64,000 nt of DNA from Tolumonas lignilytica (GCF_000527035.1 NZ_AZUK01000001.1:1743501-1807500); one strand, 5' to 3'. Positions 1 through 14,161 are shown, counted from the stretch's first letter. Program-made: numbers and translations. Notes: generated by a model from the letters alone, not told the origin.

Positions 1-735
1 GAAGAAACCTCTGCCTCGATAGAGCAAATCGCCTCATCTATCGAACAAAACACCGATAACGCCAAAGTGACCGATGCCATAGCTTCTAAAAACACCCAAG
101 ACATAGAACGCGGTGGGCAATCGGTCAAAGAAACGGTAAACGCGATGAAACAGATCGCTGGCAAGATCAGCATCATTGACGATATCGCCTACCAGACTAA
201 TCTGCTGGCGCTCAATGCCGCCATCGAAGCCGCCCGTGCCGGCGAACACGGTAAAGGCTTTGCTGTCGTGGCTGCGGAAGTGAGAAAACTGGCGGAACGC
301 AGCCAGATCGCTGCCCAGGAAATTAGCCAGGTCGCAGGCAGCAGCGTTTCACTGGCAGAACAGGCCGGAAATCTGTTTGAACAACTGGTGCCGGATATTA
401 AACGCACGTCTGATCTGGTGCAGGAAATCACTGCAGCATCACAAGAGCAAGCCAGTGGCGTCATTCAAATCAATGTTGCCATGGGACAACTCAGTCAGAT
501 CACGCAACAAAATGCTTCCGCTTCCGAAGAATTGGCCGCCACGGCGGAAGAGATGACCGCACAAGCCGGACAGCTCATGGATTTAATCAATTATTTTAAG
601 GTCAACACAGAGCCCTTCCGGCAGGCTCAAGCAGCCCCAGTTCAGAAAACACAACCCGCTAAAACCAGAAGATCTCAAACTCGGGCGGAAAATTTCCAAC
701 CGGAGACCACAAACGGACAGTTTGTCCAGTTTTAG
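1..735 (+). CDS. Methyl-accepting chemotaxis protein, C-terminal part (5' end outside window)
   Basis: The frame is open from base 1, so this is the cytoplasmic end of a chemoreceptor whose sensor and membrane part lie upstream of the window. It holds the conserved signalling hairpin tip ([19 protein letters not shown] near bases 178-234), where CheA and CheW bind, followed by a methylation helix and a flexible linker. The protein ends in QFVQF, which fits the x-[HFYW]-x2-[HFYW] pattern of C-terminal tethers that recruit CheR and CheB. It is nearly identical over this region to the next gene, so the two are recent paralogs. Ligand unknown because the sensor domain is not visible. Confidence 0.95.
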   Translation, partial: EETSASIEQIASSIEQNTDNAKVTDAIASKNTQDIERGGQSVKETVNAMKQIAGKISIIDDIAYQTNLLALNAAIEAARAGEHGKGFAVVAAEVRKLAERSQIAAQEISQVAGSSVSLAEQAGNLFEQLVPDIKRTSDLVQEITAASQEQASGVIQINVAMGQLSQITQQNASASEELAATAEEMTAQAGQLMDLINYFKVNTEPFRQAQAAPVQKTQPAKTRRSQTRAENFQPETTNGQFVQF

Positions 736-768
736 ACGACTCACGGTAAATGAGAAGAGGGAAAGAGC

Positions 769-2412
769 ATGATGCTGTTTAAAAATCTGCGTTTACGCAC
801 ACGCCTGATAATGGCATTTCTGACGATGTCTGTTGTTACCGCTATCGTTGGCAGTATTGGTTATTTCAATATGCGCGATATCAACAACATGGCCATCGAA
901 ATGTATCAAAAAGATTTACGTGGTCTGGAGTCTGCAGCCAAAGCCAGAATGAATTTTGTAGCTATCGGCAGATATCTGCGTGCCGCCATGCTGGCTGATA
1001 CAGATGCCCAAAAGCAGCAACATCTGCAAGTTTTTAGTCAAAGCATGGATAACGTAGAAACAGCAATGAGCGATGCCAGAACGAAATTCACTACTGCGGA
1101 AGGCCAAGCTCTGATTGCCGATTTTTATCGTAATTGGTCCGATTATAAAAATGATGCCAATAAAGTTACCGCCATGGTGAAAATGGACCAATTACACCAA
1201 ATCAATGATGCTAACGAATACCTTGAAGGTGAAATGGCGCCAGTGATTCAACGAGTTCAGGATCTGTTAAACAAAATTGTGTCACAAAAATCACAGCATT
1301 CTGCCGAACAAGCAGCTGAAGCACAGGTGATCTACGAACACAGTTCCATGTTGATGTTTACCGCCAGCATCGCGGGTATTCTGGTTGGCTTGGTAATGGG
1401 TTTTTTCATTGCTTATCGCATTGTGAAACAACTGGGTGGCGAACCGGATTATGCTACTGAAATCAGCCGCCAGATCGCCGCCGGTAATCTCACGGTTGAT
1501 GTTGAAACCAATGAAAACAACAAACATTCCCTGCTCTATGCCATGAAAGAAATGGTCGGAAAACTCAGCCACATAATCGGCGAAGTTCGAACCTCTTCCG
1601 ATGCACTGGCCAGTGCGTCGGAAGAGGTCAGCGCCACATCGCAATCATTAAGTCAGGCCGCCAGCGAACAAGCTGCCAGTGTCGAGGAAACCTCCGCCTC
1701 GATGGAGCAAATATCCTCTTCTGTTGCACAGAATACCGAAAATGCCAAAGTCACGGATGCTATCTCTTCCAAGGCAGCACAAGACGTCGAACGCGGTGGT
1801 GAGTCGGTCAAGGAAACGGTAAACGCCATGAAACAGATCGCCAGCAAGATCAGCATCATTGATGATATCGCCTACCAGACCAACCTACTGGCACTCAATG
1901 CCGCCATCGAGGCTGCACGAGCAGGCGAACACGGTAAAGGCTTCGCTGTCGTGGCTGCGGAAGTGAGAAAACTGGCGGAACGCAGCCAGATCGCAGCCCA
2001 GGAAATTGGGCAGGTTGCCAGCAGCAGCGTCTCACTGGCAGAACAGGCCGGCAAACTGTTTGAACAATTGGTGCCGGATATTAAACGCACTTCAGATCTG
2101 GTACAGGAAATTACCGCCGCATCGCAAGAACAATCCAGTGGTGTCGCCCAAATCAATGTCGCCATGGGACAACTCAGCCAGATCACGCAACAAAATGCTT
2201 CCGCCTCCGAAGAATTGGCTGCCACGGCGGAAGAGATGACCGCACAAGCCGGACAATTAACCGATTTGATCAATTACTTCCAAGTAACCAATACAAATTC
2301 TCCTCAGGCAGCCAACCTAAAATCGACACGCCCCGTGAAAAGCAAAGTAAAACAAACCAGGCCAGAGCGCTTACAGACAGATCATGGCGATGAACAATTT
2401 GTGCAGTTTTAG
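769..2412 (+). CDS. Methyl-accepting chemotaxis protein with 4HB sensor domain
   Basis: Complete 547-residue transmembrane chemoreceptor. Order: short cytoplasmic N-terminus, TM1 about 12-32, a helical periplasmic region about 33-195 that looks like a four-helix-bundle (4HB_MCP) sensor, TM2 about 197-217, HAMP about 218-275, then the methylated signalling domain with the hairpin tip near 364-407. It ends in QFVQF, the same tether-like tail as the preceding receptor. A GAGGGA ribosome binding site precedes the ATG. It is the second gene of an operon continuing into cheW, cheR, cheD and cheB, so its adaptation enzymes are encoded directly downstream. The ligand cannot be told from sequence. Confidence 0.96.
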   Translation: MMLFKNLRLRTRLIMAFLTMSVVTAIVGSIGYFNMRDINNMAIEMYQKDLRGLESAAKARMNFVAIGRYLRAAMLADTDAQKQQHLQVFSQSMDNVETAMSDARTKFTTAEGQALIADFYRNWSDYKNDANKVTAMVKMDQLHQINDANEYLEGEMAPVIQRVQDLLNKIVSQKSQHSAEQAAEAQVIYEHSSMLMFTASIAGILVGLVMGFFIAYRIVKQLGGEPDYATEISRQIAAGNLTVDVETNENNKHSLLYAMKEMVGKLSHIIGEVRTSSDALASASEEVSATSQSLSQAASEQAASVEETSASMEQISSSVAQNTENAKVTDAISSKAAQDVERGGESVKETVNAMKQIASKISIIDDIAYQTNLLALNAAIEAARAGEHGKGFAVVAAEVRKLAERSQIAAQEIGQVASSSVSLAEQAGKLFEQLVPDIKRTSDLVQEITAASQEQSSGVAQINVAMGQLSQITQQNASASEELAATAEEMTAQAGQLTDLINYFQVTNTNSPQAANLKSTRPVKSKVKQTRPERLQTDHGDEQFVQF

Positions 2413-2423
2413 GAGCGTGATTT

Positions 2424-2972
2424 ATGGAAGCGTTACAAAGTAATGTTGTGCAGAGCAACATGCCCTATCTCGCCATCAATGACTGGGGTGCTGGCCAAAA
2501 TTTATCATTTCATTGCATGCAGACCGCACTGGCCCTCCCCATTGATCGAGTTAGGGAAATTATCGAATATGGTCAGGTGACAACGGTTCCTTTAATGCCA
2601 AACTATATTCGAGGAGTGATCAATTTACGTGGCAATGTCGTCCCCGTAATTGATTTAGCCCAGCGCTTCGGCGCCAGCCCCACAGAGATAGGGCGTCGAA
2701 CCTGCATCATCATTTTGGAACTTCCGATCGGTAATACCATCCAGCCAGCAGGGCTTATCGTCGATTCTGTCGATGAGGTGCTGGATATCGACCCTGGTCA
2801 GATAGAGCCCCCTCCTGAATTTGGAGCCGGTATCAGCAGCCAGTTTATTCTCGGCATGGCACGCCGCGACAATGGTTTCCTGATCATCCTGAAAGCCGAA
2901 GCCCTGTTCAGTGCCGACGAACTGCAACGGATGCAGGAATCCCGGGGAGTCGACATTAGTCTCAGGGAGTAG
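2424..2972 (+). CDS. cheW: Chemotaxis coupling protein CheW
   Basis: 182-residue CheW-domain adaptor that links chemoreceptors to the kinase CheA. The typical core is visible: ALPIDRVREII, then PNYIRGVINLRGNVVPVIDL around residues 59-78, and a C-terminal half with VDSVDEVLDI. It starts 11 bases after the receptor stop and is followed after 2 bases by cheR, so it is co-transcribed and probably dedicated to this array. No cheA or cheY is in the window, so the kinase must be encoded elsewhere or upstream. Confidence 0.95.
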   Translation: MEALQSNVVQSNMPYLAINDWGAGQNLSFHCMQTALALPIDRVREIIEYGQVTTVPLMPNYIRGVINLRGNVVPVIDLAQRFGASPTEIGRRTCIIILELPIGNTIQPAGLIVDSVDEVLDIDPGQIEPPPEFGAGISSQFILGMARRDNGFLIILKAEALFSADELQRMQESRGVDISLRE

Positions 2973-2974
2973 AT

Positions 2975-3790
2975 ATGGATACCAGACTGCCCGCATTAAG
3001 CGAACATGATTTTCATATCATCCGCCATCTGATGGCAGATATATCCGGTATTCAGATGGCTTCACACAAAAAAGCATTAGCGGCAGGTCGGTTGATGAAG
3101 CGCTTACGTGCGTTACAGCTCGACAGTTTTTCTGATTACGTGAGCCTGCTGCAACAGCCACAATATCAGGAGGAACGGCGGATCGTGGTCGATCTGCTCA
3201 CCACCAATGAAACCTTCTTCTTTCGCGAAAAACCACATTTCGATCTGCTACTGGACTTAGTGCGACAACATCCACAGAGAGCCTTGCGGCTCTGGAGTGC
3301 CGCCTGTTCTTCCGGAGAGGAGGTCTATTCACTGGCAATGACGCTGTCTGAAGGTCTGACGCAAGGCACACATTGGGAAATTGTGGGTTCTGATATCTGT
3401 CGGCAAGCTTTAGATAAAGCACAACAGGCCATCTACCCCTTGCAACGAACGGAAAATATTCCCCCGACCTGGCTCAGCCGCTATTGCATGAAAGGCGTAC
3501 AGGATATGGAGGGGCTGTTCCGTGTGCAGACATCGCTCTGCCAGCATACCCGGTTTTTGTGTCTCAACCTGAATGAACCACTGCCAGCCACTCTCGGTAG
3601 CTTCGATATTATATTTCTTCGGAATATGCTGATTTATTTTGATAAAGATACAAAAAACCAGATCTTGCAACGAGTCTTGCAACAGTTAAAACCCGGTGGC
3701 TTACTGTTTGTCGGACACTCGGAAGGGCTGCAAAACAGCACTCTTCCACTGACACCCTATGCGACAGCGGTATACAGGAAAAACCTATGA
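2975..3790 (+). CDS. cheR: Chemoreceptor glutamate methyltransferase CheR
   Basis: 271-residue SAM-dependent methyltransferase that methylates glutamates on receptor helices during adaptation. An N-terminal helical domain is followed by the SAM-binding fold: TNETFFFREKPHF near residue 75, WSAACSSGEEVYSLAM near 108-123, and FLRNMLIYFD near 212. The beta-subdomain segment RYCMKGVQDMEGLFRV appears to have the same length as the pentapeptide-docking segment of enterobacterial CheR as I remember it, consistent with the QFVQF tails on the upstream receptors. The stop overlaps the cheD start (ATGA), indicating translational coupling. Confidence 0.96.
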   Translation: MDTRLPALSEHDFHIIRHLMADISGIQMASHKKALAAGRLMKRLRALQLDSFSDYVSLLQQPQYQEERRIVVDLLTTNETFFFREKPHFDLLLDLVRQHPQRALRLWSAACSSGEEVYSLAMTLSEGLTQGTHWEIVGSDICRQALDKAQQAIYPLQRTENIPPTWLSRYCMKGVQDMEGLFRVQTSLCQHTRFLCLNLNEPLPATLGSFDIIFLRNMLIYFDKDTKNQILQRVLQQLKPGGLLFVGHSEGLQNSTLPLTPYATAVYRKNL

Positions 3791-4260
3791 AACAGCCGTT
3801 GTATCTCAACCCTGGAGGCTATTTTTTTGGCCAGCTCGATGGCGAACTGATCACCCTGTTAGGGTCTTGTGTCTCATTATGCGCCTGGCATCCGCAGAAA
3901 CGGTTATTACTGGCAACTCATGTTGTATTACCGGAACGCCCGGCAGATAGTTTATTGAAAGACACACGGTATGGTGATGTAGTGCTCCAATGTGCACTGG
4001 CCGATGTATTCCGGCACAAAACGCAGATCAGTGATTATAAATTGGCATTATTTGGTGGTAGTACCACTCTGTATAACGAAAATGACTATAACCACTGCGT
4101 CGGTTCCCGGAATGTGGAATATATGCAGTATGTGGTGCAAAACGTCATGAACAGTACGTTAAGTCGCAAAGACACAGGCGGTACCCAACACCGGCGGTTG
4201 CAAATCGATGGCATTCATGGCCGTTTTCGTGTTTCGTTACTGGGAAAAAACTCGCCTTAA
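3787..4260 (+). CDS. cheD: Chemoreceptor glutamine deamidase CheD
   Basis: 157-residue CheD, which deamidates receptor glutamines to glutamates and so creates methylation sites. The thiol-hydrolase pair is visible: Cys28 in LLGSCV and His45 in THVVLP. The family motifs LFGGS (about residue 88) and VGSRNVEYMQ (about 105-114) are also present. It overlaps cheR by 4 bases and sits directly before cheB. The family is absent from the best studied enteric systems but common elsewhere. Confidence 0.94.
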   Translation: MKQPLYLNPGGYFFGQLDGELITLLGSCVSLCAWHPQKRLLLATHVVLPERPADSLLKDTRYGDVVLQCALADVFRHKTQISDYKLALFGGSTTLYNENDYNHCVGSRNVEYMQYVVQNVMNSTLSRKDTGGTQHRRLQIDGIHGRFRVSLLGKNSP

Positions 4261-4275
4261 AAACAAAGAGGTGCA

Positions 4276-5334
4276 ATGAACAAATCAATTCAGATCCTGG
4301 TGGTGGATGATTCTGCCTTAGTTCGCCAATTCATGAGCGAAGTGATCCAAAATCAGCCTGATATGAATCTGCTGGCAGCCGCACCCGACCCGATTGCAGC
4401 AATGAGCAAAATGCAGAAACAGTGGCCCGACGTCATTTTGCTCGATGTCGAAATGCCCAAGATGGATGGCATTACTTTTTTAAAACAGATCATGGCCCAG
4501 CATCCGACCCCTATCGTGATTTGTTCATCGCTCACGGAACAAGGGGCCGCCCTGACACTCGATGCCTTTAGTGCTGGTGCTGTCGCCGTCTTTACCAAAG
4601 CCAAGCTCGGTGTGAAACAGCACTTGCAATCCATCGCCAACGATCTTGTTCGTGCGATTCGTGAGGCCAGCCAAGCCAGAACTAAAATGCCACGATTAAC
4701 AGCAACTTCGCTGAATCCCCTGTCTCCACCAGCTACCCTACACTCTCACAAACTGATTCAGACGACCGATCGTGTCATTGCGATTGGGACCTCCACGGGC
4801 GGTACGATTGCATTGGAATCAATATTGACCCGTTTACCGCAGGATGTCCCAGGGATCGTGATCGTACAACACATGCCGGAAAAATTTACCGCCGCTTTTG
4901 CCGAACGGTTAAATGGGATCTGTGCCATCGAAGTCCGTGAGGCACGGCACGGTGAGCGTGTGTTACAAGGTTGTGCGCTCATTGCACCGGGGGGTTATCA
5001 CACTCAAATTGTGCGTAACGGAGCCTTTTACTTTACCGAAGTCTTCGATGCACCGCCAGTGAATCGACATAAACCTTCTGTCGATGTGTTGTTCCGGTCC
5101 GTAGCAAAATCAGCCGGACAGAATGCCTTAGGCATGATCCTGACCGGTATGGGTGATGACGGAGCACGAGGTTTACTCAGTATGCGTCAGGCCGGTGCCA
5201 GCACCATTGCGCAGGATGAAGCCTCCAGCGTGGTATTCGGCATGCCGAAAGAAGCCATCAAACTGGGTGCCGCAGAGCAGGTCTTCAGCTTGAATCAGAT
5301 GCCCGCGATGATCACGCAATTTGCACGAAGTTAA
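4276..5334 (+). CDS. cheB: Chemotaxis methylesterase/deamidase response regulator CheB
   Basis: 352-residue two-domain enzyme. The receiver domain (about 1-125) has acidic residues Asp10-Asp11 and the phosphoacceptor Asp57 in [12 protein letters not shown] linker leads to the methylesterase domain with Ser173 in AIGTSTGG, the histidine of [10 protein letters not shown] and the acidic [13 protein letters not shown] segment. Phosphorylation by CheA activates removal of receptor methyl esters, opposing CheR. An AGAGGTG ribosome binding site precedes the ATG. Last gene of the operon; a strong terminator follows. Confidence 0.97.
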   Translation: MNKSIQILVVDDSALVRQFMSEVIQNQPDMNLLAAAPDPIAAMSKMQKQWPDVILLDVEMPKMDGITFLKQIMAQHPTPIVICSSLTEQGAALTLDAFSAGAVAVFTKAKLGVKQHLQSIANDLVRAIREASQARTKMPRLTATSLNPLSPPATLHSHKLIQTTDRVIAIGTSTGGTIALESILTRLPQDVPGIVIVQHMPEKFTAAFAERLNGICAIEVREARHGERVLQGCALIAPGGYHTQIVRNGAFYFTEVFDAPPVNRHKPSVDVLFRSVAKSAGQNALGMILTGMGDDGARGLLSMRQAGASTIAQDEASSVVFGMPKEAIKLGAAEQVFSLNQMPAMITQFARS

Positions 5335-5360
5335 CGATGTATGAGCTTAAAATGACAATA

Positions 5361-5390
5361 AAAAGCCAGAAGATCGCTCTTCTGGCTTTT
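5361..5390. terminator. Bidirectional terminator between cheB and atpC
   Basis: A perfect 12-bp inverted repeat, AAAAGCCAGAAG and CTTCTGGCTTTT, with a 6-base loop, A-rich on the left and T-rich on the right. It can stop both the rightward che operon and the leftward atp operon, whose genes converge here. Confidence 0.9.
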
Positions 5391-5404
5391 TTAGATACCG
5401 GTAA

Positions 5405-5827
5405 TCAGAAGTGTTTACGGGTGATCTCAATGACACGCAATTGTGCCACCGCTTTCGCCAATTCGGTAATGGCGGTTGCATAGTCCACATCGCCCGGATT
5501 GCCGTGGATTTTTTCCTCGGCAGCCCGTTTAGCAGCCTGCGCTTTCGCCTCATCCAAATCAGCCGCACGGATCACGGTGTCCGCCAGCACAGTCGCTGCT
5601 TCTGGTTGCACTTCCAGCATACCGCCAGAGATATACATCACCTCTTCAGCACCATGCAGTTTAACCAGACGCACCAGACCAGGCTTGATGGAGGTCAGTA
5701 ACGGCGCATGACCGTGACGGATCCCCAGTTCCCCTTCCGCGCCTGAAACCTGAACGGATTCAACACGACCGGAAAACAACATGCCTTCAGCACTGACCAC
5801 ATCCAGGTGGAAGGTAATCTCAGCCAT
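5405..5827 (-). CDS. atpC: F1Fo ATP synthase epsilon subunit
   Basis: 140 residues, close to the 139 of E. coli. An N-terminal beta sandwich ([16 protein letters not shown], then [13 protein letters not shown]) is followed by an alpha-helical C-terminal hairpin rich in Ala and Lys. The subunit forms the rotating central stalk with gamma and inhibits ATP hydrolysis. Last gene of the leftward atp operon, 17 bases after atpD and just ahead of the shared terminator. Confidence 0.98.
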   Translation of the reverse strand: MAEITFHLDVVSAEGMLFSGRVESVQVSGAEGELGIRHGHAPLLTSIKPGLVRLVKLHGAEEVMYISGGMLEVQPEAATVLADTVIRAADLDEAKAQAAKRAAEEKIHGNPGDVDYATAITELAKAVAQLRVIEITRKHF

Positions 5828-5844
5828 AGAGCCTCCTGCCTGAA

Positions 5845-8129
<2,285 letters not shown>

Positions 8130-8173
8130 TGCTGACTCTCCACATCAGAGGCTGCCTGACGGCAGCCGCGTTA

Positions 8174-9715
8174 TTACCAGGTATGAGTCGCTTTGAAGCT
8201 GTCGATCAATGCAGACAGACGAGTTACAACGTCATCGTTGTAGTCTGCTTTTGCATTAATTTCAGCCATCAGATCCGCATGCTCATTGTTGGCATAAGAG
8301 AGCAGCGCTGCTTCGAAGTCGCCGATCTTGTTCAGTTCGACGTCTTCCAGATAGCCACGCTCTGCTGCAAACAGAACCAGCGACTGCTGAGCAACGCTCA
8401 TTGGCGCATATTGTTTCTGTTTCATCAGCTCAGTTACTTTCTGGCCATGACTCAGTTGTTTACGGGTTGCATCGTCCAGATCAGAAGAGAACTGTGCGAA
8501 CGCTGCCAGTTCACGATACTGTGCCAGAGCGGTACGAATACCACCGGACAGTTTCTTGATGATCTTGGTCTGAGCAGCACCACCCACACGGGATACCGAA
8601 ATACCTGGGTCAACCGCAGGACGGATACCGGCGTTAAACAGCTGAGTAGTCAGGAAGATCTGACCGTCAGTGATCGAAATAACGTTAGTCGGAACGAACG
8701 CAGATACGTCACCGGCCTGAGTTTCAATGATTGGCAATGCCGTCAGAGAACCCGTCTGGCCTTTTACCGCGCCTTTCGTGAACGTTTCTACATATTCAGC
8801 GTTAACGCGGGAAGCACGTTCCAGCAGACGAGAATGCAGATAGAAGACGTCCCCTGGGAACGCTTCACGTCCTGGCGGACGGCGCAGCAGCAGGGAGATC
8901 TGGCGATAAGCAACCGCGTGCTTAGACAGGTCATCATAAATAATCAGCGCATCTTCACCACGATCGCGGAAGTATTCACCCATCGCGCAACCAGAATAAG
9001 GTGCCAGATATTGCAGAGATGCAGATTCAGAAGCCGATGCCACGACAACGATAGTGTTAGCCAGCGCACCGTGTTCTTCCAGTTTGCGTACTACGTTCGC
9101 AATGGTAGAAGCCTTCTGACCAATCGCTACGTACACACATTTGATGCCAGAATCTTTCTGGTTGATGATCGCATCGATCGCCAGCGCGGTTTTACCGGTC
9201 TGACGGTCACCGATGATCAGCTCACGCTGGCCACGGCCGATTGGGATCATCGCATCAACTGCTTTATAACCAGTCTGAACTGGCTGAGAAACAGATTGAC
9301 GCTCGATTACACCTGGTGCAATCACTTCAACCGGTGAGAAGCCATCGTTTTCAACAGGGCCTTTACCATCAATAGGCTGACCCAGCGTGTTGACCACACG
9401 GCCCAGCAGACCACGACCTACCGGCACTTCCAAAATACGACCGGTACCCGTTACTTTCTGGCCTTCAGCCAGATCAGCATACGGACCCATTACAATCGCA
9501 CCAACGGAGTCACGCTCCAGGTTCAGTGCCAGACCATAACGGTTACCAGGCAGTTCAATCATTTCACCCTGCATGACGTCAGCAAGGCCATGAATACGAA
9601 CGATACCGTCGCTCACCGATACGATAGTCCCTTCATTGCGGGCTTCGGTGACGACGTTGAATTGCGCGATACGCTTTTTAATCAGCTCGGCAATTTCAGT
9701 GGAATTGAGTTGCAT
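8174..9715 (-). CDS. atpA: F1 ATP synthase alpha subunit
   Basis: 513 residues, the usual length. The N-terminus [16 protein letters not shown] is typical, with the nucleotide-binding [13 protein letters not shown] near residues 170-182 and the conserved [20 protein letters not shown]. Non-catalytic nucleotide-binding subunit of F1. A long open frame on the opposite strand (8117-9337) is a coding shadow of this gene. Confidence 0.99.
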   Translation of the reverse strand: MQLNSTEIAELIKKRIAQFNVVTEARNEGTIVSVSDGIVRIHGLADVMQGEMIELPGNRYGLALNLERDSVGAIVMGPYADLAEGQKVTGTGRILEVPVGRGLLGRVVNTLGQPIDGKGPVENDGFSPVEVIAPGVIERQSVSQPVQTGYKAVDAMIPIGRGQRELIIGDRQTGKTALAIDAIINQKDSGIKCVYVAIGQKASTIANVVRKLEEHGALANTIVVVASASESASLQYLAPYSGCAMGEYFRDRGEDALIIYDDLSKHAVAYRQISLLLRRPPGREAFPGDVFYLHSRLLERASRVNAEYVETFTKGAVKGQTGSLTALPIIETQAGDVSAFVPTNVISITDGQIFLTTQLFNAGIRPAVDPGISVSRVGGAAQTKIIKKLSGGIRTALAQYRELAAFAQFSSDLDDATRKQLSHGQKVTELMKQKQYAPMSVAQQSLVLFAAERGYLEDVELNKIGDFEAALLSYANNEHADLMAEINAKADYNDDVVTRLSALIDSFKATHTW

Positions 9716-9729
9716 GCTTTAATCCCCAA

Positions 9730-10263
9730 TCAAGATTGCAATGCTTCCGCCAAGCGGTTGAGTTTACTGCGAACACTGGCATCGATGATGTCATCACCAA
9801 TCTTAATGACCAGACCGGCCATCAATGATGGATCCAGCTGACAAGTCAGACGCACTGTGCGCTGATAGCGGGCTTCCAGAGTTTTCTGAATCTTCGCTTT
9901 TTCTGCGTCAGAGAGCGCTGTCGCAGACGTGATCTGCGCTTCCAGTTCTTTGTCCAGTTCTGCTTTCAATGCTGAAAATTCAGCAACGACCGCAGGCAGT
10001 ACACTCAAACGTCCGTTTTCAGCCATCACCCGGATCAGGTTTTGGCCCTGCTCATTGAGCTGTTCACCACAAATCTGGTTAAACAACTGCGCCAGTTGCT
10101 CTGGCGCCATTGAGCTGTGAATTAACTGTTGTACGGTATCGTCTTTCGACACTTCGGCCGCAAAGAGCAACATCGATAGCCAGTTATCCACCGCTTTCTG
10201 TTCAACGGCAAAATCGAACGCGGCTTTGGCGTAGGGGCGCGCAATGGTTGTCACTTCAGACAT
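9730..10263 (-). CDS. atpH: F1 ATP synthase delta subunit
   Basis: 177 residues, as in E. coli. Starts MSEVTTIARPYAKAAFDFAV, the typical helical N-terminal domain that caps F1, and ends with VDPS-like GLVIKIGDDIIDASVRSKL. It joins the peripheral stalk (b subunits) to the top of the alpha3beta3 head. Small spacers of about 14 bases separate it from atpF and atpA. Confidence 0.98.
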   Translation of the reverse strand: MSEVTTIARPYAKAAFDFAVEQKAVDNWLSMLLFAAEVSKDDTVQQLIHSSMAPEQLAQLFNQICGEQLNEQGQNLIRVMAENGRLSVLPAVVAEFSALKAELDKELEAQITSATALSDAEKAKIQKTLEARYQRTVRLTCQLDPSLMAGLVIKIGDDIIDASVRSKLNRLAEALQS

Positions 10264-10277
10264 AGCCCCGGCTCCCC

Positions 10278-10748
10278 TTAGAGTTCAGCAACCAGCTTGT
10301 CAACGATGGCGCTGTTAGCGGCCCCGTCCAGCTGACGCTCCAGAATTTTTTCCGCACCCGCAACAGCCAGCGCTGCCACATGTTTACGGAGTTCTTCTTT
10401 CGCACGGTTGCGTTCAGCCTCAATTTCCGCTCTGGCTTGGTTCAGGATTTTTTCCCGTTCCGCCATGGCGTCCTGATTGGCTTCATCAATAACTTGAGCA
10501 CGGCGTTTATTGGCCTGCTCGATAATCTCAGCAGCTTGCTGTTTTGCTTCCTTGATCTGTTCCATGGCTTTGGTCTGTGCCAGGTCCAGGTCTTTTTTCG
10601 CACGGTCTGCAGAAGCCATACCGTCAGCAATTTCTTTCTGACGTTTTTCGATGGCAGCCATCAGAGGCGGCCACACAAACTTCATACAGAACCAAACAAA
10701 AAGGATGAAAGCAATCGTCTGGCCGAGGATGGTTGCATTGATATTCAC
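10278..10748 (-). CDS. atpF: Fo ATP synthase b subunit
   Basis: 156 residues, as in E. coli. One N-terminal membrane helix ([20 protein letters not shown]) is followed by a long charged helix rich in Ala, Glu, Lys and Arg that forms the right-handed coiled coil of the peripheral stalk. Lies between atpE and atpH. Confidence 0.98.
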   Translation of the reverse strand: MNINATILGQTIAFILFVWFCMKFVWPPLMAAIEKRQKEIADGMASADRAKKDLDLAQTKAMEQIKEAKQQAAEIIEQANKRRAQVIDEANQDAMAEREKILNQARAEIEAERNRAKEELRKHVAALAVAGAEKILERQLDGAANSAIVDKLVAEL

Positions 10749-10786
10749 TGCCCATCTCCCTTAAAAAATGAATGCCCGGTACCGTA

Positions 10787-11026
<240 letters not shown>

Positions 11027-11057
11027 TTAAAATATGAACAAAACGTTGATCAAAAAA

Positions 11058-12235
<1,178 letters not shown>

Positions 12236-12410
12236 TCAGCTTTCTCCGATTTTGTAACGCCCTATCAGGGCGCATTTTATTAACATAAATTAAACAAAAA
12301 AGCATCCATTTATTAAATTTCACACTAACAGTCATTTAACATATAAGTTAAATGTAACCATTTGGTGCAAAAGGATTTTTTTTGCAAATTCAGACAAAAC
12401 AGTAGCCCAA
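12236..12410 (-). promoter_or_regulatory. AT-rich atp operon leader/promoter region
   Basis: About 200 AT-rich bases separate parB from atpI and hold no plausible gene, so the atp promoter is expected here. A short hairpin, CGCCCT-ATC-AGGGCG, lies at 12258-12272, just upstream of the atpI ribosome binding site. I could not assign one clear -35/-10 pair. Confidence 0.45.
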
Positions 12411-12437
12411 CAAAAACGAAAAAACCAGTCGTTTTTG
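12411..12437 (-). terminator. Possible terminator downstream of parB
   Basis: Inverted repeat CAAAAACGA and TCGTTTTTG with a 9-base loop, directly after the parB stop. The stem is AT-rich and the U-tract is part of the stem, so it may be weak and let transcription continue into atp. Confidence 0.45.
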
Positions 12438-12441
12438 TGAA

Positions 12442-13350
12442 CTAACTCAAATTAAAAAAATGACGGATCTTTTCGAATTCAGAATAACTTTTATAAGTTA
12501 AAACTATCTTACCGTTATCGTCATTTGAGCGAATAATCTGTACGGAAACACCCAATTTGTCAGACAACGATTCCGACCAGGCAAGCCCTTCTTCATCGAC
12601 CTGTCGTTCCGGCTTAGGCGATGGTGGATTCAAAAGCTTCTGCACCATTTTTTCGGTGTCTCGTACGGTGAGATTTTTCTGAGCCACCGTCCGCGCGGCA
12701 TCGCTTTGTAATTCACCTTCCAGGCTCAGTAATGCCCGTGCATGCCCCATATCCAGATCACCATGTTCAACCAGCTGTTTCACATCATCATTCAGCTGAT
12801 TTAAACGTAACAGGTTGCTCACGGCAGAACGGGACTTACCAACCGCCTCGGCCACTTGCTGATGAGATAATTCAAACTCGGTCATCAAGCGTTGTAACGC
12901 GACCGCTTCCTCGATGGCATTCAAATCTTCACGCTGAATATTTTCAATCAGCGCAATGGCCACCGCAGCATTGTCTTCCACGTTCTTAATCAGACAAGGG
13001 ACGGTTTCCAGGCGAACTAACTGACTGGCACGCCAGCGACGTTCACCCGCAATGATTTCAAACTGCTGTTCGGCAATCTGACGTACAACTATCGGCTGGA
13101 TCACCCCTTGAGCTCGAATCGAGTTGGCCAGATCTTCCAGGGCTTCCTGCGACATATCCCGTCGCGGCTGGTATTTACCAGGCCGTAGCCAACTGACCGG
13201 CAGGATCTGCAATTCGCCTTTCTGATCATCCACTTTGTGTTGAACAGCATCCGCCTGAATATCACTTAATATCTGTTTCTGCCGGGCTACCTGACTGGTA
13301 CCCAGTAATGCTTCCAGGCCTTTGCCCAAACCGCGTTTTTTAGAGGTCAT
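12442..13350 (-). CDS. parB: Chromosome partitioning protein ParB
   Basis: 302-residue centromere-binding CTPase. Visible parts: the basic N-terminus SKKRGLGKGLEALLG that contacts ParA, the ParB/Srx-like domain with GERRWRASQLVRL and ENIQREDLNAIEEA (CTP binding and clamp closure), and the helix-turn-helix LSHQQVAEAVGKSRSAVSNL for parS binding. The C-terminal dimerisation part ends at FEKIRHFFNL. It lies 11 bases after parA. Two perfect parS sites for it are in this window, at 40375 and 48755. Confidence 0.97.
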   Translation of the reverse strand: MTSKKRGLGKGLEALLGTSQVARQKQILSDIQADAVQHKVDDQKGELQILPVSWLRPGKYQPRRDMSQEALEDLANSIRAQGVIQPIVVRQIAEQQFEIIAGERRWRASQLVRLETVPCLIKNVEDNAAVAIALIENIQREDLNAIEEAVALQRLMTEFELSHQQVAEAVGKSRSAVSNLLRLNQLNDDVKQLVEHGDLDMGHARALLSLEGELQSDAARTVAQKNLTVRDTEKMVQKLLNPPSPKPERQVDEEGLAWSESLSDKLGVSVQIIRSNDDNGKIVLTYKSYSEFEKIRHFFNLS

Positions 13351-13361
13351 AACGGATTATC

Positions 13362-14150
13362 TCACGCTGAGGCTTCGGTCTTTTGTTGTTCTTCCCGGCG
13401 TAACAATTCGCCGGCCAATCCCAGATAGGCTTTTGAGCCTAGCGAACTTTTATCGTAATACATCACAGGAGTCCCATGACTTGGCGCTTCGGCCAGCCGC
13501 ACATTGCGCGGAATGATGGTCCGGTAAACTTTATCACCGAAATATTGTTTTAACTGTTCCGAGACTTCGTTGGAGAGCCGGTTACGGTGATCGAACATCG
13601 TTCGCAGTACACCCTCGATTTTCAGTTCTGGATTGACCACCGCAGCCAGTTTGCTGATGGTATCCACCAGTGCCGTTAAACCTTCCAGGGCAAAATATTC
13701 ACATTGCATCGGTACTAATACCGAATCAGCCGCTGACATGGCATTGACCGTCAGCAAATTTAACGCTGGCGGGCAGTCTATAAAAATAAAATCATAGTCA
13801 TCGCGGATCGGCGCCAGCGCGTTGCGCAGACGAAGCTCACGCGCAAAGACTTCCATGAGTCGAATTTCGGCGGCCGTAGCATCGCCATTGGCCGCAATCA
13901 GATCATAACCGCCTGTGGTTTCGGTGATGATCACATCTCGCACTGGCATTTCATCCACCAGCAGTTCATAGATGGTGCGTTCGGTTTCGTATTTGTTAAC
14001 GCCGCTGGCCATCGTGGCATTCCCCTGCGGATCGAGATCGATCAACAGGACTTTGCGACGTGTCGCCGCCATTGAAGCAGCCAAATTCACGCTGGTGGTC
14101 GTTTTACCGACGCCACCTTTCTGGTTTGCTATGGCAATGACTTTTCCCAC
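13362..14150 (-). CDS. parA: Chromosome partitioning ATPase ParA (Soj)
   Basis: 262-residue deviant Walker ATPase. The P-loop [14 protein letters not shown] is at residues 10-23, followed by [16 protein letters not shown] and the Walker B-like [17 protein letters not shown]. It binds DNA nonspecifically as an ATP dimer and moves ParB-parS complexes. Located between rsmG and parB with 11-base gaps, so part of the mnmG-rsmG-parAB transcription unit. Confidence 0.97.
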   Translation of the reverse strand: MGKVIAIANQKGGVGKTTTSVNLAASMAATRRKVLLIDLDPQGNATMASGVNKYETERTIYELLVDEMPVRDVIITETTGGYDLIAANGDATAAEIRLMEVFARELRLRNALAPIRDDYDFIFIDCPPALNLLTVNAMSAADSVLVPMQCEYFALEGLTALVDTISKLAAVVNPELKIEGVLRTMFDHRNRLSNEVSEQLKQYFGDKVYRTIIPRNVRLAEAPSHGTPVMYYDKSSLGSKAYLGLAGELLRREEQQKTEASA

Positions 14151-14161
14151 AGTAGCGGATC

